A stretch of 64,000 nucleotides of DNA from Ilyomonas sp965219515. Lineage in GTDB: Bacteria > Bacteroidota > Bacteroidia > Chitinophagales > Chitinophagaceae. The translations under genes and the position numbers were made by a program. A model generated the notes under the pieces. It worked only from the letters and a program-made list of their open reading frames with translations. It was not told where the DNA came from and made no database searches. The DNA lies in contig OZ244776.1 in NCBI GenBank assembly GCA_965219515.1, forward strand, positions 3,224,001 through 3,288,000, in the 5' to 3' direction. Every line of letters begins with the position of its first letter. Positions within the stretch are counted from its first letter, which is position 1. This document shows positions 18,667 to 28,359 of the stretch, in pieces.

Positions 18667-19320
18667 TTAAAAGCGCATTTTTTCTCTGAAGTTATTGTTG
18701 CGGGCAAAGAATTTTCCGTAATCAATCAGATTGTCTAAGGTTGAGCGTTCAAACAGATCGAACGTAACATTTACGCCTCTTTCAATGGCTTCATCCGTTT
18801 TTTCAAAACCGGTGCTGTTGTCGTTAATCCAGAAATTCAATATCACACCAAACTGCACCCACAAAGCATCTTTATATCGCTTTGAAAAAAACTTTCGGTC
18901 AGCCAGTTCGCCCCTGTCCAGTCCTTCGCGGATGGTGGCGCCGGCAAAATTTTCAAACATCGTTTTAACATCAGTTAAAACCTGCGGCGTTTGCATTTTT
19001 GCGGTATGCCTGCTCAGGCTGTACACCACGAAGCTGCGCCTGCTTTTCAGCAATTCAATGTAGGCGTAAAAAAAGGCCAGCACCTTTTCGCGCGCCGAAT
19101 AGCTTGCCCATACTTCCTGCCCTTCTATTTCTGCAATTGTTTTGGTGGTAAGGTCGGCCCAAACCGCTTTTTCAACCCCGATAAAAGAAGAATAAAATGC
19201 GTAAAATTCGGGTTCGGTAATGCCCAAGTTTTTTGCAAAAATATACACCGATTTTGGCGGCTCGTCATTGGTTAATACATAATCAATATAACCATCCTGT
19301 ATTTCCTGTGCTGTTGCCAT
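18667..19320 (-). CDS. TetR-like regulator with TetR C-terminal domain
   Basis: 217 aa, all-helical. The N-terminus (AQEIQDGYIDYVLTND, then VYIFAKNLGITEPEFYAFYSSF) reads as a TetR-type helix-turn-helix, though weaker than canonical ones, and the rest matches a TetR ligand-binding domain. It lies directly upstream of the AarF/UbiB-like kinase on the same strand and may regulate it. The ligand is unknown. Whether it still binds DNA is uncertain because the recognition helix is atypical. Confidence 0.75.
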   Translation of the reverse strand: MATAQEIQDGYIDYVLTNDEPPKSVYIFAKNLGITEPEFYAFYSSFIGVEKAVWADLTTKTIAEIEGQEVWASYSAREKVLAFFYAYIELLKSRRSFVVYSLSRHTAKMQTPQVLTDVKTMFENFAGATIREGLDRGELADRKFFSKRYKDALWVQFGVILNFWINDNSTGFEKTDEAIERGVNVTFDLFERSTLDNLIDYGKFFARNNNFREKMRF

Positions 19321-19527
19321 AAAATTGAAATATTAAAGTAGAACCATAAAGGTAGCACACAAGTATTACTCCTTTCTTTTATCTGTTGTTAAATTAAAAA
19401 GATGGCGGACTGCGTTTACTCTTGTTCTTCAGGATTAGGTCATAAGCAAAGTGAGGGAAAAAACAACCGGAAATTATCGGGGTAATTATTTATTGATTTA
19501 CTTTACGTTTATCATAAAACGAACGCT

Positions 19528-20643
19528 ATGAATTCACGCCGCGATTTTTTGCAGAAGGTTACCGGTGCCTCCGCATTGTTGCCTTTTTTATCGAAAGCTT
19601 CTTTTGCCGCCCGGCAGAAATACAATATTTCGGAAAATGAACCCGTGTTGCGCGTGGCCATTATGGGACTTGGCAGCTATGGAAACCGCGTGGCAGAGGC
19701 AATGCGAGACTGCAAACGGGCAAAGCTTGTTGGCGCCATCAGCGGCACGCCGGCCAAGATTGCCGACTGGCAGAAGAAATATGATATTCCCGACAAAAAC
19801 TGCTATAACTATGAAAACTTCGACAACATAAAAAACAATCCCGACATTGATGCGGTGTATGTTATTACGCCCAATGCCCTGCATCACGATGAAGTAATAC
19901 GGGTTGCCAAAGCAGGCAAGCACGTAATCTGCGAAAAGCCGATGTCGGTTAACGCAAAACAGGGACAGGAAATGGTGGATGCCTGCGCCAAAGCCAATGT
20001 AGCATTGCTGGTTGGTTATCGTTTGCATTTTGAACCGCATACGCTGGAAGTGATCCGGATGCGAAAGGCAGGCGATTTTGGAAAAGTTTTATTTTTTCAG
20101 GGATTGTCGGGCTTCGTTATCGGCGATCCAGGTCAGTGGCGGCTGAACAAACAACTGTCGGGCGGCGGCGCTTTGATGGACATCGGCATCTATTCGGTAA
20201 ACGGCGCGCGCTACATGATTGGCGAAGAACCGGATTGGGTAACGGCGCAGGAAACAAAGAACAATCCGCAAAAATTTAAAGAAGGTGTTGATGAAACCAT
20301 TTTGTTTCAGCTTCATTTTCCGGGTGGCGCTCTGGCTTCCTGTCTTTCTACTTACAGCTTAAACAACCTCGACAAGTTTTTTTTAGACGGTACGGAAGGC
20401 TTTGCCGAACTGCAACCCGCAACAGGCTACGGCCCGATTCAGGGGCGCACCAACAAAGGCGAATTGAATCAGCCCGTTGTTACGCACCAAACCGTGCAAA
20501 TGGATGAAATGGCGCAGATTATTTTAGCCGGCAAAAAGCCCGAAGTAGCTGTTGACGGCGCCGAAGCGGTTAAAGATTTAAAAATTATAGATGCCATTTA
20601 CGAAGCGGTAAAAACGGGTAACAAAGTGCCGCTTCATTTGTAA
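19528..20643 (+). CDS. Gfo/Idh/MocA-family oxidoreductase with Tat-like signal
   Basis: 371 aa. The N-terminus MNSRRDFLQKVTGASALLPF has a twin-arginine export motif. The Rossmann nucleotide site is VAIMGLGSYGNRVAEAM (about 45-61), and the family motif HVICEKPMSVNAKQGQ contains the conserved EKP lysine. The C-terminal alpha/beta domain follows (GGGALMDIGIYSVNGARYMIG). Family members oxidise or reduce sugars, or act as glycosidases with bound NAD. Secreted versions are common in Bacteroidota carbohydrate loci. The substrate is unknown. It precedes the GH28 gene by 165 bp on the same strand. Confidence 0.9.
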   Translation: MNSRRDFLQKVTGASALLPFLSKASFAARQKYNISENEPVLRVAIMGLGSYGNRVAEAMRDCKRAKLVGAISGTPAKIADWQKKYDIPDKNCYNYENFDNIKNNPDIDAVYVITPNALHHDEVIRVAKAGKHVICEKPMSVNAKQGQEMVDACAKANVALLVGYRLHFEPHTLEVIRMRKAGDFGKVLFFQGLSGFVIGDPGQWRLNKQLSGGGALMDIGIYSVNGARYMIGEEPDWVTAQETKNNPQKFKEGVDETILFQLHFPGGALASCLSTYSLNNLDKFFLDGTEGFAELQPATGYGPIQGRTNKGELNQPVVTHQTVQMDEMAQIILAGKKPEVAVDGAEAVKDLKIIDAIYEAVKTGNKVPLHL

Positions 20644-20808
20644 TGGTAATAATAATGTAAGCGCGAAATGCCGAAAATTAAAGTGAGTATCTTATATTTT
20701 CTCTTTCTGATAAGCAAAAATCTGACTGATTAAAATAAGCGCATGGTATTATTTTTTTACAAAAACTGTTCTGAACTTTATTTCCATCATTTCAATTAAC
20801 GATAGGTC

Positions 20809-22305
20809 ATGATTCAAAAAACGCTGTTTTGGTTGATAGCCGTCCTGTTTTTTTGTTCTGCCGCACAGGCAAAAAATAAAGATGGTTTTTTTAATGTAAA
20901 AAAATACGGGGCAAAAGCCGATGGCAAAAAATCGGATGGCAAAGCCATTAATAAAGCCATTGATGCGGCTGCCAAAGCAGGTGGCGGAACGGTGTATTTT
21001 CCGGCAGGGAATTATCTTACCGGCACCATTCATTTGCAGAGCCATGTTTCGTTGTATATAGAACAGGGCGCAACCATTTTTGCCGCGCCCGTAAGCGCCG
21101 CCAACGGATATGATGAGGAAGAAACCGGACCAAACAACCAATATCAGGATGCCGGGCACAGCCATTGGCGCAACAGCCTGATCTGGGGCGATAGCCTGCA
21201 TGATATTTCAATATTGGGGCAGGGTTTGATAAATGGTAAAAATCTGTATAAAGACTGGGCGCACGGCGATAAGCAAAGCGCCAACAAAGCCATTGCGCTG
21301 GTGCGTTGCCGTAACGTAACCATCAAAGATATTTCGATACTGCACGGCGGATGGTTTGCCATATTGGCAACCGGCGTTGACAATTTTACCCTGGATAATG
21401 TAAAAATGGATACCAACCGCGACGGCGTGGATGTTGATTGCTGTCATAACGTTCGCATTTCCAATTGTTATGTAAACTCGCCGTATGATGATGGCATTTG
21501 CCTGAAAAGCTCCTTTGCATTGGGATATGCCAGATCAACGGAGAATGTAACCATTACCAACTGCCAGTTGAGCGGTTACGATGAGGGCACATTGCTAAAT
21601 GGCACTTATTTACGAACCGATAACCCGCAATATCATTTTTCGCCGACGGGACGAATTAAATTCGGTACGGAATCGAATGGCGGATTTAAAAATATTGCCA
21701 TTTCAAACTGCGTGTTCGATTACTGCCGCGGTCTTGCCTTAGAAAGCGTTGACGGCGCGTTGCTGGAAGATGTAACCATCACCAACATTACTATGCGCGA
21801 CATTGTGAATGACCCGGTTTTTATCCGCCTCGGCGCACGCATGAGAGGACCTGCCGCTGCGCCGGTTGGCGAAATAAGACGGGTAATAATAAGCCAGATT
21901 GTAGTGTATGGTGCTAACGCACGCCATGCCTGTACCATCAGCGGCATTCCGGGGCACGAGGTGCAGGACATTACGCTCAGCCATATAAAAATGTATTTCA
22001 ACGGCGGCGGCTCTGCAACACCGGCCGATACCATTCCTGAAAATATCAGTAAATACCCCGAGCCTGGCATGTTTGGCATTTCGCCTGCATACGGTTTGTT
22101 TGTTCGCCATGCAAAAAACATTGATGTATCGGATGTTGCGTTTCATTTTATAAAACCCGATCAACGACCTGCGTTACGGTTTGATGATGTAACCGGATTG
22201 CGCTTATTTCATGTAATACCGCAAACAGCAGAAAATATAAAACCAATGATCATGAATGATGTATCGAATGTTGAGATTGAGGAAAGCAAGGTGTTGGAAA
22301 AATGA
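20809..22305 (+). CDS. Secreted GH28 polygalacturonase-like enzyme
   Basis: 498 aa with a signal peptide (MIQKTLFWLIAVLFFCSAAQA). It is a right-handed parallel beta-helix with the typical start FNVKKYGAKADGK. The GH28 catalytic aspartates appear in NRDGVDVD and YDDGICLKSS, and GRIKFGTESNGG contains the RIK motif. The classic GHG histidine motif is replaced by other sequence (YDEGTLLNGTY), so it may be a divergent exo-acting or rhamnogalacturonan-type member. It would cut pectin backbone next to the arabinan-degrading enzymes. Confidence 0.87.
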   Translation: MIQKTLFWLIAVLFFCSAAQAKNKDGFFNVKKYGAKADGKKSDGKAINKAIDAAAKAGGGTVYFPAGNYLTGTIHLQSHVSLYIEQGATIFAAPVSAANGYDEEETGPNNQYQDAGHSHWRNSLIWGDSLHDISILGQGLINGKNLYKDWAHGDKQSANKAIALVRCRNVTIKDISILHGGWFAILATGVDNFTLDNVKMDTNRDGVDVDCCHNVRISNCYVNSPYDDGICLKSSFALGYARSTENVTITNCQLSGYDEGTLLNGTYLRTDNPQYHFSPTGRIKFGTESNGGFKNIAISNCVFDYCRGLALESVDGALLEDVTITNITMRDIVNDPVFIRLGARMRGPAAAPVGEIRRVIISQIVVYGANARHACTISGIPGHEVQDITLSHIKMYFNGGGSATPADTIPENISKYPEPGMFGISPAYGLFVRHAKNIDVSDVAFHFIKPDQRPALRFDDVTGLRLFHVIPQTAENIKPMIMNDVSNVEIEESKVLEK

Positions 22306-22376
22306 TGTTATTATTGCGATAATAACACGAAACATTGTTATGAAAGCGATAATTATGCGCTACCGTCAGGTGCTTA

Positions 22377-22567
22377 CAAGTTGCCATTAATTCTCCCGAA
22401 ATTCGCCGGTTTCAGCTTGATTTTTTGCTTTACTATTTGTCTTGTTCTTTATTTCTAAGGGGAGAATATGTTTATAGCTATGAACGATGGCTGTAATGGC
22501 GCCCCCATCGGGGCCGTATTGTTTTGCATGACAAATTATCTATAAACATATAAACCCTTTGGGTTCT
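22377..22567. repeat. REP-like palindromic unit, copy 1 (3' side of RAYT gene)
   Basis: The unit begins AAGTTGCCATT, has GCTTGATTTTTTGC, then ATGTTTATAG, a G/C-rich central palindrome GCCCCCATCGGGGC, and ends CTATAAACATAT then AACCCTTTGGGTT. The outer arms ATGTTTATAG and CTATAAACAT are inverted repeats around the central hairpin. The same architecture recurs twice on the other side of the transposase gene. Confidence 0.7.
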
Positions 22568-23027
22568 ATTCTATCCATCCAAATAAATATTCTTCTTTAA
22601 ATTCAATTTTATATTTCTCCAAAAAATTCAGATACTCTTCTTTGAATGTTCGTTTCTTATGATGTTCTTTTTGGTTGTAAATATAACTTATCACCTTATC
22701 TAATGCTGAATGACTATAAGAAAAGGCACCATAACCTTCCTGCCATTGAAATTTAGATTTGATATATTTTCTTTCGTTAATAAATTCATTGGAAGACTTC
22801 TTTACTTCCCGGACTAAATCGGACAAGCAGCAATTAGGTTTCATTCCAATCAGGATATGAATATGGTCAGGCATCCCATTTATTGCTAAAAGTTTTTGTC
22901 CTTTGTTTCTAACTGTTCCTGAAATATATTTATACAGTTCTTGTTCCCAAACAGCATTTATCAAACTATCTCTGCCTTTAACTGCAAAAACCAACTGTAC
23001 ATAGATCTGTGAAAAAGTTCCGGGCAT
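22566..23027 (-). CDS. IS200-like / REP-associated tyrosine transposase (RAYT)
   Basis: 153 aa from the ATG at 23027 (MPGTFSQIYVQLVFAVKGR); the open frame could start at a TTG two codons earlier. It is a Y1 HUH nuclease: the metal-binding HxH is in MPDHIHILIG, and the catalytic tyrosine is in YIYNQKEHHKK. It is flanked by REP-like palindromes at 22377-22567, 23061-23180 and 23186-23365. RAYTs process such palindromes as single-stranded DNA and are usually domesticated rather than self-mobile. Confidence 0.9.
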   Translation of the reverse strand: MPGTFSQIYVQLVFAVKGRDSLINAVWEQELYKYISGTVRNKGQKLLAINGMPDHIHILIGMKPNCCLSDLVREVKKSSNEFINERKYIKSKFQWQEGYGAFSYSHSALDKVISYIYNQKEHHKKRTFKEEYLNFLEKYKIEFKEEYLFGWIE

Positions 23028-23060
23028 TATCAATGATTTTAAATATCATTACCTTTTGAA

Positions 23061-23180
23061 AATCCTGAAGGGATTACATGTTTATAGAAATGGATTATTT
23101 GATACGCGTATGACCCCGTCGGGGTCGTACATTATACGTGTTCACACTTTTCCTATAAACATATAAACCCTTTGGGTTCT
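23061..23180. repeat. REP-like palindromic unit, copy 2 (5' side of RAYT gene)
   Basis: It has AATCCTGAAGGGATT, then ATGTTTATAG, a perfect 15-bp palindrome GACCCCGTCGGGGTC at 23112-23126, and CTATAAACATATAAACCCTT with GGGTTCT. The arms and the tail match copy 1 almost exactly, while the central stem differs in sequence but not in structure. Confidence 0.75.
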
Positions 23181-23185
23181 TATAA

Positions 23186-23365
23186 GTTGCCATTGCGCCT
23201 TATAAAGTTTATCCTTTCAGGCTTGATTTTTTGCACGCAAAATTGTATTGTTCTTTATCCTGTCGGAATAAAATATTTATAGCCATGAATAATGGTTACA
23301 AAATAATAAGACCCCGACGGAGTCTTATTATTTTGCATGTTGATTTTCTATAAATATGTGACGCT
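23186..23365. repeat. REP-like palindromic unit, copy 3
   Basis: It begins AAGTTGCCATT and has GCTTGATTTTTTGC and TTGTTCTTTAT like copy 1. It then has AAATATTTATAGCCATGAA and a strong hairpin with arms AATAATAAGAC and GTCTTATTATT (23303-23333), and ends CTATAAATATGTG. It fills most of the 355-bp gap between the RAYT gene and the next glycosidase together with copy 2. Confidence 0.7.
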
Positions 23366-23388
23366 TTCAGTTTCTCTGCAGTTGTCAT

Positions 23389-24333
23389 TTAATGAATCAA
23401 TGGTTCTAATTCCGCTTTTGTTATCTGCAATATGGTTCCGTGTTTTATTCCTTTCGGCAAGCTGATTCGGGAGGAAACATCTTTCCAATGCGTTAAGTCA
23501 GCAGATTCAACAGCGCCATACGAATGGTCAACATATTTATCAAAATAAACAATCCATTTGTTCTGCTTCTTCAGCACGGTTGGGCCTTCTGCCCAAAAAT
23601 TTCCGGTGAGTGGCGGTGAAGCATTTGAATAGCCGCCGGTAAGCTGTTTGCTGATTGCAATGCGTATGTTTTTTTGTGCGGGAGAATCGCTTTCGTTTTT
23701 TAAAAACATCATGTAATTGTCGCCGTGTTGCTGAATGGTGGCGTCTATTACATTAAATCCTTTATCGTACAAGAGCCTGGCAGGTGTAAATTCTTTAAAA
23801 TCATTTGTCAGCATATAATACAATCGCTGGTTGTATTTGCCGGCGGCTTTCATGCCTGCTTCCGGAAATTTACCGGGAATGGTTGATGCCCAGTAAATCA
23901 TGTAATGCTTTGTCTTATCATCATAAAAAATCTCGGGCGCCCAGGCGTTTAGGGTAGTTGTATCCTGGTTCATCACCGGGATGGTCTGTTGAGGCGACCA
24001 ATGAATTAAATCGGGGCTGCTGGCATAGCCGATGCTTCGTTCATTCCAGCTTACCGTCCATACAAGATGAAATCTTCCGTCGTTGCCACGAATGAGGCAA
24101 GGATCACGCATCAGCTTGTCTTTACCTGCCGTTGGATGCAAAAAAGATGTATCATTGTTCAGAGCCGTCCAGCGGTAACCATCTCCGCTATAAGCAAAAT
24201 GCAATCCGTCAGTTGCCGGATCGTTGAAGTAAGCAAACAGCCAAACGCTATCGGCAGATGAACGGGTTTGCGCATTGGCATTCGCCCCGCACAACAGCAT
24301 ACCAAACATCAGCAATAACGTTTTGGTTTTCAT
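23389..24333 (-). CDS. Secreted GH43-like glycoside hydrolase
   Basis: 314 aa from the ATG at 24333 (MKTKTLLLMFGMLLCGANANAQ, a signal peptide); the open frame has a further ATG five codons upstream. It is a five-bladed propeller with the GH43 triad: LMRDPCLIRG, NVIDATIQQ and FWAEGPTVL. SWNERSIGYASSPDLIHW is a typical blade. It lies 18 bp downstream of the GH2 gene on the same strand, so it probably works with the beta-galactosidase on arabinogalactan or galactan. The subfamily is unresolved. Confidence 0.83.
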   Translation of the reverse strand: MKTKTLLLMFGMLLCGANANAQTRSSADSVWLFAYFNDPATDGLHFAYSGDGYRWTALNNDTSFLHPTAGKDKLMRDPCLIRGNDGRFHLVWTVSWNERSIGYASSPDLIHWSPQQTIPVMNQDTTTLNAWAPEIFYDDKTKHYMIYWASTIPGKFPEAGMKAAGKYNQRLYYMLTNDFKEFTPARLLYDKGFNVIDATIQQHGDNYMMFLKNESDSPAQKNIRIAISKQLTGGYSNASPPLTGNFWAEGPTVLKKQNKWIVYFDKYVDHSYGAVESADLTHWKDVSSRISLPKGIKHGTILQITKAELEPLIH

Positions 24334-24351
24334 AATCTGATATAACATTTC

Positions 24352-27300
24352 TTATTTCCCATCCACTAATTTTATCACATAACCATAGTTATATTTTTTA
24401 TCCAACAAACGATATGCTTCATGTGGCAGTGCGCCCCAGCTATTATCGCCGCCAAGGCCGCGCTGCTTTAAATCAATATGAACATTGATGGCATGATAAG
24501 GCGGCAGGTCTGACGGATGCTGCTGCTTCTTGGTAAGACCCGGATCGAGGCTTTCATCCGAATGATTAATGGCGCTAAAATTCAATGGCTGCAAGCCTTC
24601 CACGCGTAAGCCGTTACCAGCATTATCGGTTAATGAAAACCAGCGCACACCGGTTTTATTGCCGCTTTCCTGCGGGCGTATATAACCATCGCAATACTCA
24701 TTTTCTACACTGTCGTTATATAAACCAACATAAGCCGATTCATTGCGGTCGCTGTAATTTTCCCACGGACCGCGACCATAAAATTGCAAATATTTATACG
24801 CAGTATGTAATGACATGCGCATACCAAAGCGCGGCAGTTCGGGCAGGTCTCTGCCCGTCATATCAATAGAAGCTGTTACCTGAATGCTGCCATCATTCTG
24901 AATTAAATAATCAACCGTATAAGGCACGCCGACGGATGTTAGTTCATACTCAGCTTTTATCATCAGTCCGTTTGCTTCTTTATCGCCAACCGTAACATTT
25001 TTTACCTGTATATTTTCATTCGCGTTTCGCCAAATACCAAGCCTGGCGGGCATCCGGTTACCAAAATCATTATCGGTCGGCGCACGCCAGAAATAAGGTT
25101 CGGGCAACTCATTCAATTGCATGGAATGGCTTTTATAATTGCTGAACCTGCCATTTTTTATATCAAATTCACCAGACACTTCGCCGGAATGAAATGTGAT
25201 TTTATCAGCCTCTTTTGTTATTTCGAGGTTGCCTTTGGCAGCCCTGCTTCCGGCAAAATAATCGCCGCTTAATTTGAATTGTACTGATGCTGTTTCATGG
25301 CCCGCAGGCACAAAACCATCAGCCTGTTTTGCGGTGGCGAAAAGGTTTACAAAATATTCATCGCCTTCATCCGACTTCAGTAATGGAATGGAAAGATGAA
25401 CTTCTTTTTGCTGTTTGGGCGCCAGATCAACCGTAAAATTTTCTTCTTTTATTTTCTCTCCGTTTTTGTACAACTGCCATGTAAAATTGTATTGATTCAA
25501 ATTTGTAAAAGCAAAAAGATTCTGAATAGTAACAATGCCTGATGAAATATTATCTGCGCTGAAATGAATATTCTGATATACTTTTTTCACCTCATTCAAG
25601 CCCGGATGAATGGTGCGGTCGGCGCTTACCAAACCATTGGCGCAAAAATTTTCATCGTTCTGCAAATCCAGTCCCCCCAGATCGCCGCCATACGCATAAA
25701 ACACATTGCCTGCAGCATCGCGGCTGCGGATTCCCTGGTCAACCCAATCCCATATAAAACCGCCCTGCATTTTTTTACTGCTGAAAATTACATCCCAGTA
25801 TTCCCGAAAATTGCCTGTGCTGTTGCCCATTGCATGCGCATATTCGCACATGATAAAAGGACGTTTTTTACTGCTGTCTTCCGCATAGCTTTTCATGTAA
25901 TTCATGCCCGGATACATAGGGCAAACAATGTCTGTATTCCAGTCTTCGCCCGCCTGTTCAAACTGCACATAGCGTGTATCATCGCGCTGCTTAATCCATT
26001 GATATGCATCATGAAAAACTTTGCCATTGCCGCACTCATTGCCCATTGACCAAAGTATAACGGACGCATGATTTTTATCACGTTCCACCAGCCTTTTTTC
26101 CCTGTCCATAAACATGGGCGCCCATTGCGGCAGGTAAGACGGATGCACTGCTGAATCGTGCCCGTGCTGCGGGCCGGAACCCATGCCATGCACTTCTACA
26201 TTGGCTTCATCAACCAGATAAATTCCGTATTCATCGCATAGCTTATACCATTCGGGATCGTTGGGATAATGCGAACAGCGCACGGCGTTGATGTTGTATT
26301 CCTTCATCAACTGAATATCTTTCAGCATATATTCTTTTGAAGGCACATGACCGTTTACGGGATCGTGCTCGTGGCGGTCGGTGCCATGCACAATAACCGA
26401 AACGCCGTTTACAAACAACTGCGAATTTTTTATTTCTACTTTGCGAAACCCAATCTTTGCGCCGGTATGTGTTATAACGCTGTCATTTGTTTTTAGTGAG
26501 ATAATGCAATCGTATAAATTGGGTGTTTCATCATTCCATGGCAACGGGTTATTTATGGTTCCGCTGAAATGAATGATTTGCAAGCTGTCTTTTGAAGCCG
26601 TTATTTTTTGTTCTTCACTGAATATTTTCTTTTTGTATTTATCAAGAATTTCAACGGTGAGTATTCCGGTATTTGCGTTGTTGTTTTTAAATTTTCTTAG
26701 TGTAACACCGGCATCGAACAAACCATTTTTATACCGGGCATCGAGACTGGATTTCAGAAAAAAATCCCATATAGTAAACTTAGGCAACGCCACTAAAAAA
26801 ACATCTCTTTCAATACCGCTTAATCGCCAGAAATCCTGGTCTTCCAGGTAGCTGCCGGCGCTCCATCTAAACACCTGAACCGCTAACATATTTGCGCCTT
26901 TTTTAAGGTAAGGCGTGATATTAAATTCCGCAGGCGATTTGGCGTCTTCGCTCATACCAACGCTTTGCCCGTTTATATAAACAAACGCGCAACCGCTGAT
27001 GGAACCGAAGTGCAGCATTATCTCGCGCCCATCCCAATCATCGGGCACAGTAAAATCTTTTCTATAAGTGCCTACAGGATTATCCGCACCAATAAACGGC
27101 GGATTTTTGGGAAACGGATATGTAATGTTGGTATAGATGGGAATGCCAAACCCTTTCAGTTCCCAATTGGAAGGAACTTCAATTTCATTCCATGTTTGCG
27201 TGTTGAGATCGGGCTGATAAAAATTCTGAATGCGGTTGGCATATTTTTCAGCGTAAACAAATTTCCAGATGCCGTTGAGCGATTGATAATATGGCGAACG

Positions 27301-27483
27301 GCTATAGGCATCCTCAGTTACATCATCTGCATTATTAAACAACATAAATGTTGCATGCGGCGCTTCTTTATTTACTTCAAAAATTGTTTCATTTTCCCAC
27401 GCATTGTTTTGCGGTTGCGCAAATACAATGTTTGATAAACATAAAAAAGCAAGAATGACTGTTACACGGCTGATTTTTTTCAT
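24352..27483 (-). CDS. Secreted GH2 beta-galactosidase (LacZ-like)
   Basis: 1043 aa, close to LacZ length, with a signal peptide (MKKISRVTVILAFLCLSNIVFAQ). Domain order is the jelly-roll sugar-binding domain, Ig-like domain, TIM barrel and C-terminal beta-galactosidase small-chain domain. The acid/base glutamate is in WSMGNECGNGK and the nucleophile in FIMCEYAHAMGNS. It would release galactose from beta-galactosides, feeding GalK at 1396. It heads a two-gene set with the GH43-like enzyme. The 299-bp gap upstream (27484-27782) shows no gene or clear motif. Confidence 0.93.
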   Translation of the reverse strand: MKKISRVTVILAFLCLSNIVFAQPQNNAWENETIFEVNKEAPHATFMLFNNADDVTEDAYSRSPYYQSLNGIWKFVYAEKYANRIQNFYQPDLNTQTWNEIEVPSNWELKGFGIPIYTNITYPFPKNPPFIGADNPVGTYRKDFTVPDDWDGREIMLHFGSISGCAFVYINGQSVGMSEDAKSPAEFNITPYLKKGANMLAVQVFRWSAGSYLEDQDFWRLSGIERDVFLVALPKFTIWDFFLKSSLDARYKNGLFDAGVTLRKFKNNNANTGILTVEILDKYKKKIFSEEQKITASKDSLQIIHFSGTINNPLPWNDETPNLYDCIISLKTNDSVITHTGAKIGFRKVEIKNSQLFVNGVSVIVHGTDRHEHDPVNGHVPSKEYMLKDIQLMKEYNINAVRCSHYPNDPEWYKLCDEYGIYLVDEANVEVHGMGSGPQHGHDSAVHPSYLPQWAPMFMDREKRLVERDKNHASVILWSMGNECGNGKVFHDAYQWIKQRDDTRYVQFEQAGEDWNTDIVCPMYPGMNYMKSYAEDSSKKRPFIMCEYAHAMGNSTGNFREYWDVIFSSKKMQGGFIWDWVDQGIRSRDAAGNVFYAYGGDLGGLDLQNDENFCANGLVSADRTIHPGLNEVKKVYQNIHFSADNISSGIVTIQNLFAFTNLNQYNFTWQLYKNGEKIKEENFTVDLAPKQQKEVHLSIPLLKSDEGDEYFVNLFATAKQADGFVPAGHETASVQFKLSGDYFAGSRAAKGNLEITKEADKITFHSGEVSGEFDIKNGRFSNYKSHSMQLNELPEPYFWRAPTDNDFGNRMPARLGIWRNANENIQVKNVTVGDKEANGLMIKAEYELTSVGVPYTVDYLIQNDGSIQVTASIDMTGRDLPELPRFGMRMSLHTAYKYLQFYGRGPWENYSDRNESAYVGLYNDSVENEYCDGYIRPQESGNKTGVRWFSLTDNAGNGLRVEGLQPLNFSAINHSDESLDPGLTKKQQHPSDLPPYHAINVHIDLKQRGLGGDNSWGALPHEAYRLLDKKYNYGYVIKLVDGK

Positions 27484-27782
27484 AGCTGCATCGTTTAGAT
27501 AACACTGTTACAGCCGCTAAGTAAGTTTATTTTTTATAACGTACTGCATTAGAAAGCAAAATCAGAAATTTCTTACAAAGAAGATGAATAAAAACTCCGG
27601 TGTTTTTTTATATGGATGCAAAAAAAAACAGGCGCGCATCATTTGTTATTTCAAAAAAAACAGCCATAAATAATGGAAAAATCTTGCTTAAAAAATGATG
27701 CCGGTTGCCATATAACATTAGTATTAGCAATGATTCGCCGTTTTTTTGTAACGCCTGCAATACATTAGCAACAATGCTTTTC

Positions 27783-28322
27783 TCAATTAAGCAGCAATCT
27801 GAAATCTGATGGCGAAAGACTGGTTTTTATCTTGAATAATTTGCTGAACGATTGCGGATGTTCAAAACCCGGTTCGTAAGCAACTTCGCTTACCGATGAG
27901 CCGGTGACAGATAGTTTTTCCTTTGCTTTTTCATTCAACTTATCGCGTATGTGTTGTTGTGTGGTTTTACCCGTTAATACGGCAAACAATCCGCTTAAAT
28001 AATTGGGCGATACATGTAGTGTTCCGGCAATGTGCTGAACGGCGGGCAATTTTTTTCTTTTTAAATCGTCGCTGTTGAAATAACCGGTAAGTACATCTTC
28101 CAGCCGGTTAAGAATTTTATGGTTGTGTATTTTACGCGTGATGAACTGGCGGTGATAAAAACGGTCGGCCTATTTTAGCAACAATTCAAGCTGGGCAACA
28201 ATCAAATCCTGGCTGAATGTATCAATGTTTGCATGGTATTCCTGCTGAATGCTTTGCAATGGTCGTTTCTTCTTTTACCGACATAAAAAGAGCTTCATGT
28301 ACCGAATAGCTGAAATAGTCAT
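27783..28322 (-). pseudogene. AraC-family regulator, degraded (nonsense, frameshift, 5' truncation)
   Basis: Only the last 88 codons remain open (27783-28049): an AraC C-terminal domain with HIAGTLHVSPNYLSGLFAVL and FEHPQSFSKLFKIK. Reading further upstream in the same frame gives coherent AraC sequence, NIDTFSQDLIVAQLELLLK, a TAG stop at 28170-28172, then ADRFYHRQFITRK. Relatives usually have Tyr at the stop. Before that, the matching text (FSYSVHEALFMSVKEE) is in another frame, so a frameshift lies near 28262. The N-terminal sensor half is absent, ending at the terminator of the next gene. It probably once regulated the NmrA-like gene beside it. Confidence 0.85.
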
Positions 28323-28347
28323 AAAAAAGGGCACCGCAAGGGTGCCC
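28321..28347 (-). terminator. Rho-independent terminator of the NmrA-like gene
   Basis: On the minus strand a perfect 7-bp stem GGGCACC/GGTGCCC with a 5-nt loop is followed by a run of six T. It lies 13 bp after the stop codon of the gene at 28360-29265. Confidence 0.88.
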
Positions 28348-28359
28348 GAAGAAATAAAA

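Noticed and set aside
20809..22305. Calling the GH28 protein a classical endo-polygalacturonase
   Set aside because: The GHG histidine motif is not visible, so only the broader family is supported.
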